A DNA stretch of 7,358 bases, taken from assembly GCA_002862585.1 (NCBI GenBank), contig PKDP01000021.1, positions 1-7,358 on the forward strand, given 5' to 3'. Source of the stretch: Flavobacteriales bacterium. Its GTDB lineage: Bacteria; Bacteroidota; Bacteroidia; Flavobacteriales; UBA7312. Positions 1-6,608 of this stretch are shown piece by piece (position 1 is the stretch's first letter; the number at the start of each line of letters is the position of its first letter). Under the pieces are notes generated by a model, which did not search any database, was not told the origin of the DNA, and worked only from the letters and a program-made list of their open reading frames with translations. The position numbers and the translations under genes are program-made.

Positions 1-2857
1 AACCCTTTCCAATTCAAGTACATCACGTAGAGACTTTTTGAAGTTTTTGGGCTTTAGTACTGCAGCTGCAACATTGGCAGCATGTGAAACTCCTATTATA
101 AAATCCATCCCTTACGTTGTTAAGCCTGAAGAAATTACGCCAGGTGTTGCTAATTGGTATGCCTCAACGTTTTATGATGGAAATGACTTTGCAAATGTTT
201 TAGTAAAAACAAGAGAAGGACGTCCAATCTTCATTAAATCCAATGACCTAACTGCTGCTACTCCTAACGCAAGAGTTATTTCTTCTGTTTTATCATTATA
301 CGATTCAAATAGACTAAAAGGACCAATGCACAATGGTAAAGAAGTTTCATGGGCTGATGCTGATAGCGATATCATTAAGAGGCTTTCTGAGGTAAAAGGA
401 GATGTAGTAGTTCTAACGAATACTATCATTAGTCCAACAACACAGTCAGTGATTGACAAATTCTGTTCGAAGCACAACGCTACTCACGTTCAATATGATG
501 CAATTTCATTTCAAGGGATGCTTGATGCCAACCTTGAATCCTTTGGACAGAGAGTAATTCCAGCCTATAAATTAGATAAGGTAGATGTTCTGGTCTCATT
601 TGGAGCTGACTTTTTAGGAAGTTGGTTGAACGTTGGGTTTGAAAAGCAATACGCTTCAAATAGAAATCCAAAGTCAGGGAAAATGTCTCGTCATTTCCAG
701 ATAGAAACTAATATGTCTTTATCAGGCTCTAATGCCGACATTAGGATTCCCGTAAAACCTTCCGAAAAATTAAGCTTACTAGAAAATCTTTATGATGCAT
801 TAACAGGCAATTCTTCTGCCGATGCCAGAATAAAAGACATGGTTAGTGAACTGTCAGCAGCTAAAGGAAAATCTTTAGTAATTTGTGACAGTAATGATAA
901 AGCAGTACAGATAATGGTAAACACTATTAACGATCTGCTTTCCAACTATGGAGCAACTATTGATTTATCAAACCCTTCTTATTTAAATGCTGGGGACGAT
1001 AATGCAGTAGCTCAGCTTGTTGAGGATATGAATTCTGGAAAGGTTGGGGCTTTAATCATGAGTGGTGTTAATCCATCTTACACATTATCTAATGCAGAGG
1101 GCTTTAACTCTGGATTAGGTAAAGTATCACTAACAGTTTCTACGGCTTTAAGCATGGACGAAACATCAACTAATGTTGAGTATGTATGTCCAGATCGTCA
1201 TTATTTAGAAAGCTGGGGAGACGCACAAGCATTCCACGGACAGGTATCATTTACACAGCCTACTATTCAGCCATTATTTGATAGTCGTCAATTCCAGGAC
1301 TCAGCGTTATTATGGTCAGGAGCAGATTCAGACTATTACGCTTTTGCAAAAAAGTATTGGAGAGGAAAAACATTATGGTCAAAATCAATTCATGATGGAG
1401 TAGCAAGTATATCAACTGAGCCATTAAGATTAACTTCTTTCTCAGCAAACGTAACACCAATCACTAAAAATTCTGAGGGATTAGAGCTAGCACTATACCA
1501 GTCTAACTCTATGGGTGATGGTTCACAAGCCAACAACCCTTGGCTACAAGAATTACCAGACCCAATTTCAAGAGCATGTTGGGATAATTACATTACAATT
1601 TCAGCTACTACAGCTCGTGAAAATGGATTATCAAATTGGAATGGTTCCGACGGATCACTAGATGGTGATGTAGTAAAACTTACAGTTGGTGATAAGGTAT
1701 TAGAGAAAGTTCCAGTTTTAATTCAGCCAGGACAAGCAATCGGGACTATTGGATTAGCCTTAGGATATGGACGAACTGCCTCTGGAAAAGTTGGAAATGG
1801 AGTAGGAGTAAACGCTTATACTTTAGTTGCCAATAACGACTACATAGCTTCAGGAGTTCAAATGGAGAAAGTAGAAGGAGAGCATGGCTTTGCTTCTGTG
1901 CAGTTACACCATACTATGATGGGTAGAAGTCTTATTAAAGAAACTACCTTAGAAGAATATAACGCGGACCCAAAATCAGGTAACCCTGATATTATGTTCG
2001 AAACGCATAAAGGTAAGTTGTTTGCTGATGAGGTTACCCTATGGAAAGAGCACGACCATGAAACAGGTCATTTCTGGAATTTATCTATAGACTTAACGTC
2101 TTGTATAGGTTGTAATGCGTGTGTTGTAGCATGTCATTCAGAGAACAACGTACCTGTTGTAGGTAAAGAAGAGGTAAGAAAGAGTAGAGATATGCACTGG
2201 TTACGTATCGATAGATACTTTTCTAGTGATATGACTGAAGAAATCGCTGAAGATCAAGACTTAGGAGCGGTATCTAAATACAAAGCAATGGAAGTACCTT
2301 CGGAAAATCCAGATGTAGCTTACCAACCAGTTATGTGTCAGCACTGTAACCATGCCCCATGCGAAACTGTTTGTCCTGTTGCGGCAACCTCACATAGTGC
2401 AGAAGGACAGAATCATATGGCTTACAATAGATGTGTAGGGACACGTTATTGTGCAAACAACTGTCCTTATAAAGTTCGTCGTTTCAACTGGTTCAACTAT
2501 GCTGAAAACGATGCCTTTGACTACAATATGAATGATGACTTGGGTAAAATGGTATTGAACCCAGATGTTACTGTCAGAATTAGAGGGGTCATGGAAAAAT
2601 GTAGCATGTGTATCCAAATGATTCAAAAAACAAAACTTGATGCTAAACGCGATGGCAGAAAGATTTTAGATAATGATGCACAAACCGCTTGCTCTACAGC
2701 ATGTCCAACAAATGCACTTGTATTTGGTGATGTTAATGACAAATCAAGTGAAATAAGAACCCTAAAATCTGATGAAAGACAGTATTATTTACTTGAAGAG
2801 ATAAATACTGCTCCTTCTGTATTTTATCATACAAAGATTAGAAATAGAAAAGCTTAA
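1..2857 (+). CDS. actB: ActB, iron-sulfur/molybdopterin-oxidoreductase-like subunit of Alternative Complex III (5' partial)
   Basis: This is the peripheral electron-transfer subunit of ACIII, carrying electrons from the quinol site towards the c-type haems on the periplasmic side. The frame is open from base 2 to the stop at 2855-2857 (951 codons), so the true start lies upstream; family members are about 1000 residues. A twin-arginine motif (SRRDFLK, bases 23-43) and an LAAC lipobox-like end (Cys at 83-85) open the readable part. The first two thirds resemble molybdopterin oxidoreductases (for example LESWGDA at 1208-1228) but lack the N-terminal CxxCxxxC cluster motif, as known for ActB. 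The C-terminal third holds four Cys groups: CxxCxxCxxxC (2102-2134), CxxCxxxxCxxxC (2336-2374), a three-Cys group CVGTRYCANNC (2432-2464), and CxxC plus CxxxC (2600-2611 and 2690-2704). This fits three [4Fe-4S] clusters and one [3Fe-4S] cluster. actC follows after 10 bases. A TTG at 38 could be mistaken for the start but would delete the Arg pair. PsrAB-type reductases are the main alternative, excluded by the fused architecture and the neighbours. Confidence 0.96.
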   Translation, partial: TLSNSSTSRRDFLKFLGFSTAAATLAACETPIIKSIPYVVKPEEITPGVANWYASTFYDGNDFANVLVKTREGRPIFIKSNDLTAATPNARVISSVLSLYDSNRLKGPMHNGKEVSWADADSDIIKRLSEVKGDVVVLTNTIISPTTQSVIDKFCSKHNATHVQYDAISFQGMLDANLESFGQRVIPAYKLDKVDVLVSFGADFLGSWLNVGFEKQYASNRNPKSGKMSRHFQIETNMSLSGSNADIRIPVKPSEKLSLLENLYDALTGNSSADARIKDMVSELSAAKGKSLVICDSNDKAVQIMVNTINDLLSNYGATIDLSNPSYLNAGDDNAVAQLVEDMNSGKVGALIMSGVNPSYTLSNAEGFNSGLGKVSLTVSTALSMDETSTNVEYVCPDRHYLESWGDAQAFHGQVSFTQPTIQPLFDSRQFQDSALLWSGADSDYYAFAKKYWRGKTLWSKSIHDGVASISTEPLRLTSFSANVTPITKNSEGLELALYQSNSMGDGSQANNPWLQELPDPISRACWDNYITISATTARENGLSNWNGSDGSLDGDVVKLTVGDKVLEKVPVLIQPGQAIGTIGLALGYGRTASGKVGNGVGVNAYTLVANNDYIASGVQMEKVEGEHGFASVQLHHTMMGRSLIKETTLEEYNADPKSGNPDIMFETHKGKLFADEVTLWKEHDHETGHFWNLSIDLTSCIGCNACVVACHSENNVPVVGKEEVRKSRDMHWLRIDRYFSSDMTEEIAEDQDLGAVSKYKAMEVPSENPDVAYQPVMCQHCNHAPCETVCPVAATSHSAEGQNHMAYNRCVGTRYCANNCPYKVRRFNWFNYAENDAFDYNMNDDLGKMVLNPDVTVRIRGVMEKCSMCIQMIQKTKLDAKRDGRKILDNDAQTACSTACPTNALVFGDVNDKSSEIRTLKSDERQYYLLEEINTAPSVFYHTKIRNRKA
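23..85 (+). other. Tat signal region with lipobox-like end of ActB
   Basis: In the actB frame, bases 23-43 read SRRDFLK, a good match to the twin-arginine consensus (S/T-R-R-x-F-L-K). A short Ala/Thr/Leu-rich hydrophobic stretch follows and ends in LAAC, with Cys at 83-85. At least eight residues precede the Arg pair, consistent with the N-terminally extended Tat proteins of Bacteroidota ActB (the family often named TAT-variant-translocated molybdopterin oxidoreductase). Export of ActB across the membrane is expected. Lipid modification of the Cys is an inference from the lipobox-like sequence. Confidence 0.85.
2102..2704 (+). other. Four-cluster ferredoxin domain of ActB
   Basis: Four Cys groups in the DmsB/PsrB/HybA style are arranged along this stretch. 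Group one is CIGCNACVVAC and group two is CQHCNHAPCETVC. Group three is CVGTRYCANNC, where the usual second Cys is replaced by Thr, leaving three ligands. Group four is split as CSMC and, 27 residues later, CSTAC. Each CxxxC is expected to donate its last Cys to the partner cluster, as in other ferredoxin-like chains. The set supports a linear wire of three [4Fe-4S] clusters plus one [3Fe-4S], matching the established composition of ACIII. Confidence 0.9.
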
Positions 2858-2867
2858 TTAATAAATT

Positions 2868-4241
2868 ATGCAAAAAGAAAGCCCTATAAGAGAGCCACTA
2901 ATTTTAGGTAATAAAAGTTACCATGATATTACTGTTGACGTCGCTAAGCCAGTATTAGCAAAAGCCAACAAAATGTGGTGGATTGTATTTGGAATCTCAT
3001 TAGTATTATTTGTATGGTGGATATTATCTGTTGGATACACAATAGGTACTGGAATTGGTGTTTGGGGATTGAACAAAACTGTTGGATGGGCATGGGATAT
3101 TACTAACTTCGTTTGGTGGGTAGGTATCGGTCATGCTGGAACGCTTATTTCAGCCGTATTATTACTATTTAGACAGAAGTGGAGATTATCCATTAACCGT
3201 TCTGCTGAGGCGATGACTATTTTTGCCGTTGTTCAGGCAGCAATGTTCCCATTAATTCACATGGGAAGACCATGGTTAGCCTATTTTGTATTTCCTATCC
3301 CAAATACTTTTGGGTCATTATGGGTAAACTTTAACTCGCCATTACTTTGGGACGTTTTTGCGATTTCTACTTATTTCTCTGTTTCTTTTGTATTCTGGTA
3401 TGTAGGTTTAATTCCTGACTTTGCCATGATTAGAGACAAGGTTAATGAGAAGTATTGGCCAATGCGAAAAAAGGTATATAGTATCCTATCGTTCGGATGG
3501 AGCGGTAGAGCTAAAGATTGGCAACGATTTGAAGAGGTATCATTGGTACTAGCCGGTTTAGCTACTCCACTTGTATTCTCGGTACACTCTATTGTATCTT
3601 TTGACTTCGCAACCTCTGTTATACCTGGATGGCACACCACTATATTTCCGCCTTATTTTGTTGCTGGAGCGGTATTTTCTGGTTTTGCTATGGTACAAAC
3701 TCTTTTATTAGTGATGAGAAAAGTTGTAGGTCTAGAAGCCTACATTACTATCAAGCACGTAGAATACATGAATATAGTTATTATGTTGACTGGTAACTTG
3801 GTGGGTATTGCATATCTAACTGAGCTTTTCATGGCATGGTATTCTGGTGTTGAATTTGAGCAATATGCTTTCTTGAATAGAGCAACAGGACCTTACTGGT
3901 GGGCATATTGGAGTATGATGACGTGCAACGTTATCTCGCCTCAGTTAATGTGGTTTAAAAAATTAAGAACCAACATCGTGTTTACATTCATATTAGCATT
4001 GTTCGTAAATATAGGTATGTGGTTTGAGCGATTTGTAATTATTGTAACATCTATCCACCGTGATTATTTACCATCAAGTTGGAGTATGTTCTCACCAACC
4101 TTTGTTGACATAGGTATTTTTGTGGGGTCTATTGGTTTCTTTTTTGTACTATTCCTATTGTACTCAAGAACATTCCCAGTAATTGCACAAGCTGAATTAA
4201 AAACGATTGTAAAATCTTCTAGTGAACAATATAAAAAGTAA
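2868..4241 (+). CDS. actC: ActC, NrfD/PsrC-like integral membrane subunit of Alternative Complex III
   Basis: ActC is the polytopic membrane subunit that binds and oxidises quinol (menaquinol in Bacteroidota) and passes electrons to the ActB clusters. The 457-residue product has about ten hydrophobic segments (roughly residues 36-59, 77-101, 113-132, 160-183, 223-247, 258-284, 301-325, 343-363, 368-394 and 413-435), typical of the NrfD/PsrC superfamily. Polar residues inside or at the ends of helices are candidates for the quinol site or proton path: H89 (in GIGHAGT), H131, R134, D162, H240, D246, E387 and R388. Their roles are inferred by analogy. The ATG at 2868 is 10 bases after the actB stop, has an A/T-rich leader without a Shine-Dalgarno sequence, and gives the soluble N-terminal arm (PIREPLILGNKSYHDIT) characteristic of ActC. 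Position and partners distinguish it from ActF, the second NrfD-like subunit, and from polysulfide reductase PsrC. Confidence 0.95.
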   Translation: MQKESPIREPLILGNKSYHDITVDVAKPVLAKANKMWWIVFGISLVLFVWWILSVGYTIGTGIGVWGLNKTVGWAWDITNFVWWVGIGHAGTLISAVLLLFRQKWRLSINRSAEAMTIFAVVQAAMFPLIHMGRPWLAYFVFPIPNTFGSLWVNFNSPLLWDVFAISTYFSVSFVFWYVGLIPDFAMIRDKVNEKYWPMRKKVYSILSFGWSGRAKDWQRFEEVSLVLAGLATPLVFSVHSIVSFDFATSVIPGWHTTIFPPYFVAGAVFSGFAMVQTLLLVMRKVVGLEAYITIKHVEYMNIVIMLTGNLVGIAYLTELFMAWYSGVEFEQYAFLNRATGPYWWAYWSMMTCNVISPQLMWFKKLRTNIVFTFILALFVNIGMWFERFVIIVTSIHRDYLPSSWSMFSPTFVDIGIFVGSIGFFFVLFLLYSRTFPVIAQAELKTIVKSSSEQYKK

Positions 4242-4245
4242 AGAC

Positions 4246-4767
4246 ATGAGTAAAAAAGTCATTTACGGAATATTTGATGATGAGGAAGTACTTCTTGATA
4301 GTAACAAAGAAGTGCGTTCTGAGGATATTTCTATTAAAGAAGTTTATACGCCATTTCCTGTCCACGGACTTGACCATGCTTTAGGTTTGGAAAGAACTAG
4401 ATTGGCAATAGCAGCCTTCATCTATGGAGCTATAGGTTGTGCTTTAGCAATATGGATGACTTATTATATTATGATTTTAGACTGGCCTCAAAATATTGGT
4501 GGTAAGCCAAGTTTTGCATACTACTTGAATATGCCAGCATTTGTTCCAATCATTTTTGAGATGACAGTATTATTTGCTGCTCACCTGATGGTAATTACTT
4601 ATTTATTTAAATCTAAGCTGTTCCCAGGTCAAGAGTCATCTAGTCCTGACCCACGTACAACTGATGATAAATTCCTTATGGAAATAGAATCTGATGATGA
4701 TAAGAAAATCAGTGATTTATTAAAAAAGACTGGCGCAACAGAAATTAACGTTAAAGACATTGCATAA
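4246..4767 (+). CDS. actD: ActD, DUF3341 membrane subunit of Alternative Complex III
   Basis: ActD is a small structural subunit of ACIII without a cofactor. The 173-residue product has a soluble N-terminal domain, a YTPFPVHGLD signature at residues 34-43 that is typical of DUF3341, two membrane helices (about 53-77 and 99-122), and an acidic cytoplasmic-style tail ending in a short alpha/beta-like stretch (DDKFLMEIE, then KKTGATEINV). I chose the ATG at 4246, four bases after the actC stop, because the protein then begins MSKKVIYGIFDDEE, the usual family start. An in-frame GTG at 4222 would add eight residues and overlap the end of actC by 20 bases, which is less likely. The stop codon abuts the actE start, suggesting translational coupling. 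Its detailed role in assembly or proton movement is not settled by the sequence. Confidence 0.93.
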   Translation: MSKKVIYGIFDDEEVLLDSNKEVRSEDISIKEVYTPFPVHGLDHALGLERTRLAIAAFIYGAIGCALAIWMTYYIMILDWPQNIGGKPSFAYYLNMPAFVPIIFEMTVLFAAHLMVITYLFKSKLFPGQESSSPDPRTTDDKFLMEIESDDDKKISDLLKKTGATEINVKDIA

Positions 4768-4842
4768 ATGAAAACAGTATCTACTAAAATTCTTCTAATA
4801 GCGGTACCATTTTTAGCGATATCGTCGTTATTTTCGTCTTGC
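4768..4842 (+). other. Lipoprotein signal peptide of ActE
   Basis: Residues 1-25 of ActE form a basic N-region, a hydrophobic core rich in Ile, Leu, Val and Ala, and a small-residue stretch ending in Ser-Ser-Cys, with Cys25 at bases 4840-4842. This is a signal peptidase II type site with Phe at -3, a slightly relaxed lipobox as is common in Bacteroidota. Acidic residues shortly after the Cys (NNED) may influence final sorting; that is speculative. Lipid anchoring of this subunit would hold the haem domain next to the membrane subunits. Confidence 0.82.
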
Positions 4843-5364
4843 TCTAATAATGAGGATGGAAGACCTGGTTATGAATTTATGCCAGATATGTATCGTTCAC
4901 CTTCCTTAGAAATATATTCGTCTAATACCTTTTTCAAAGATAGCCTCAATGCACGTCAGCCCGTAGATGGTACGATGCCAAGAGGATTTGTAGCCTTTGA
5001 TTACGACAACACGCTTGAAGATTATTTATTAGCAGGAAACGAATTGAAAAATCCGTTTGAAAACTCTGAAGAAAACCTTGAGAAAGGCAAGAAATTATAC
5101 CAAATGTTTTGTGCGCATTGCCACGGAAAAAATGGTGATGGTAAAGGGAGCATTACACATCCAGTATATGGTGCTATTCCTAGTTATGCTGATGATGTTA
5201 TGATTCGAAGAACTGGAGGAAACATGAACACTCTAGCAGACGGTAACATTTACCACGGCATATATTATGGGTTAAATGCTATGGGTCCTCATAACACTCA
5301 GTTGAACGATACTGAAAGATGGTTAATAACCATGTACGTTAAAGAATTACAAAAAGGAAACTAA
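4768..5364 (+). CDS. actE: ActE, monohaem cytochrome c lipoprotein subunit of Alternative Complex III
   Basis: ActE is a membrane-anchored c-type cytochrome on the periplasmic face and a likely electron exit point of ACIII. The 198-residue precursor has a lipoprotein signal peptide: Lys2 and Lys7, a hydrophobic core at about 8-22, and a Cys at 25 preceded by LFSS. The mature N-terminus carries the GYEFMPDMYRSP motif (34-45) and the VDGTMPRG motif (66-73) seen in ActE proteins. A single class I haem site is present: CAHCH at residues 115-119 (bases 5110-5124), with Met172 in LNAMGP the likely distal ligand. The rest of the domain (GDGKG, then TERWLITMYVKELQ at the C-terminal helix) fits a mono-haem cytochrome c fold. 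The ATG follows the actD stop with no gap. A free-standing cytochrome c is excluded by the operon position and ActE-specific N-terminal motifs. Confidence 0.95.
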   Translation: MKTVSTKILLIAVPFLAISSLFSSCSNNEDGRPGYEFMPDMYRSPSLEIYSSNTFFKDSLNARQPVDGTMPRGFVAFDYDNTLEDYLLAGNELKNPFENSEENLEKGKKLYQMFCAHCHGKNGDGKGSITHPVYGAIPSYADDVMIRRTGGNMNTLADGNIYHGIYYGLNAMGPHNTQLNDTERWLITMYVKELQKGN

Positions 5365-5391
5365 AATTATAAAGATTAAAACAACTGTTAT

Positions 5392-6570
5392 ATGTACACA
5401 GTAACTAAAAACACCAGATTAATCTCTTACGCTTTAATGTTAGTGGGTCTAATAGCCACTATCTTTGGTTTTGTTAACGATGCTCACAGAGCTTGGCCGA
5501 GTTTAATGGTTAATAATTACTTTTTCTTAGGCATTTCAGCATTTGCTATTTTCTTCATTGCCTTACAGTATGCTTCTGAAGCAGCATGGGCAACACCTTT
5601 TAAACGTGTAGCAGAAGGAATCACTTCTTATTTTATTGTTGGTGGTATAATTATGTTATTCATAATCTTCGCAGGTAAGATGCACTGGAATCACATATGG
5701 CACTGGATGGCAGATGGTATAATGGATCCAAATGACGAACATTATGACGCCATTATTGCGGGTAAAGAAGGGTACCTTAATTTTCCATTCTTTTTCTTAA
5801 GAGCAGTTGCTTACATCTTAGGATGGTGGTATGCTGCTAAACGACTAATTGCATTATCTAGAAGAGAAGATACTGAAGGAGGACTAAAAAGCTACAAAGC
5901 AAGTATAACGACTTCGGTAATTTTTATCGTTTTCTTTGGTTACACTTCCTCTATGATGTCTTGGGATTGGATTATGTCTATTGATACACACTGGTTCAGT
6001 ACATTATTTGGTTGGTTTGTTTTCTCTTCAATGGGAGTAACTGGCTTTACAATGATAGCAATGATAGCCATATTCTTAAAACGTAAAGGCTATTTAGAGC
6101 AGGTTAATGAGAACCATATTCACGATTTAGGAAAATGGATTTTTGCATTTAGTATATTATGGACCTATATGTGGTTTTCTCAGTTCATGCTGATTTGGTA
6201 CTCAAATATCCCAGAAGAAGTAACCTACTATATGGCACGATGGGATAATTACAATGCATTATTTTGGATAACTTCTATTATCAATTTCATATTCCCATTG
6301 TTAATATTAATGAGTCGTGACAGCAAAAGAAATTTTGGCTATGTAATGACCGTTGGTGTTATAGTTTTAATTGGACATTGGTGTAATGTGTTCTTGTTGA
6401 TTGAGCCTGGTGTAATGAAAGATCACTGGCATATTGGTTTCACTGAAATAGGCATGTTTGCTGGGTTTTTAGGTCTATTCCTATTCATTGTAAACAAAGC
6501 CCTAACAAAGGCCCCATTATTTGTAAAGAATCACCCTTTTGCTGATGAGAGTGTTCATCATCACATATAG
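5392..6570 (+). CDS. actF: ActF, second NrfD-like integral membrane subunit of Alternative Complex III
   Basis: ActF is the second large membrane subunit of ACIII, homologous to ActC and proposed in the family to help form a transmembrane proton path rather than the main quinol site. The 392-residue product has about ten hydrophobic segments, beginning near residues 11-28 and ending near 351-369. Family signatures visible are SWDWIMSIDTHWFSTLFGW (190-208), FSQFMLIWYSNIPEE (262-276) and GHWCNVFLLIEPG (328-340). It carries many polar residues next to helices (for example D192, D198, H200, E275, E276, H329, E338). The C-terminus is a short His-rich tail (HPFADESVHHHI). The ATG at 5392 lies 27 bases after actE with an A/T-rich leader and no Shine-Dalgarno. 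No ActG-like small subunit is encoded between actF and coxB. Databases often label it quinol:cytochrome c oxidoreductase quinone-binding subunit 2. Confidence 0.94.
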   Translation: MYTVTKNTRLISYALMLVGLIATIFGFVNDAHRAWPSLMVNNYFFLGISAFAIFFIALQYASEAAWATPFKRVAEGITSYFIVGGIIMLFIIFAGKMHWNHIWHWMADGIMDPNDEHYDAIIAGKEGYLNFPFFFLRAVAYILGWWYAAKRLIALSRREDTEGGLKSYKASITTSVIFIVFFGYTSSMMSWDWIMSIDTHWFSTLFGWFVFSSMGVTGFTMIAMIAIFLKRKGYLEQVNENHIHDLGKWIFAFSILWTYMWFSQFMLIWYSNIPEEVTYYMARWDNYNALFWITSIINFIFPLLILMSRDSKRNFGYVMTVGVIVLIGHWCNVFLLIEPGVMKDHWHIGFTEIGMFAGFLGLFLFIVNKALTKAPLFVKNHPFADESVHHHI

Positions 6571-6608
6571 TATATAATATTAGATAACAAAAAAACAAAT
6601 AAGCGAAA
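6571..6608 (+). other. actF-coxB intergenic gap, no signal found
   Basis: This 38-base spacer is almost entirely A/T and is the longest gap in the window. It shows no inverted repeat able to form a terminator hairpin, no match to the Bacteroidota -7 consensus TAnnTTTG and no Shine-Dalgarno before the coxB ATG. Read-through transcription from actF into coxB is the simplest reading. The absence of a promoter is judged by eye only. Confidence 0.6.

Noticed and set aside
172..671. Open reading frames on the minus strand (172-477 and 480-671)
   Set aside because: They lie wholly inside the well-supported actB coding frame, show no recognisable domain and have no upstream signal; they are antisense shadows.
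1263..2626. Minus-strand open frames at 1263-1460 and 2390-2626
   Set aside because: Both are antisense to actB; the second is antisense to conserved iron-sulfur Cys motifs, which explains its composition.
3371..3640. Minus-strand open frame of 89 codons inside actC
   Set aside because: It is antisense to conserved membrane helices of ActC and has no family resemblance.
1..4241. Polysulfide, tetrathionate or nitrite reductase (Psr/Ttr/Nrf) module
   Set aside because: ActB and ActC resemble these families, but ActB fuses the Mo-like and iron-sulfur domains, lacks the N-terminal cluster motif, and is followed by DUF3341, a monohaem lipoprotein, a second NrfD-like subunit and coxB, which is specific to ACIII.
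6571..6608. Promoter or terminator in the AT-rich spacer before coxB
   Set aside because: TATATAATATTA looks TATA-like, but there is no Bacteroidota TAnnTTTG element and no hairpin; in AT-rich spacers such strings occur by chance.
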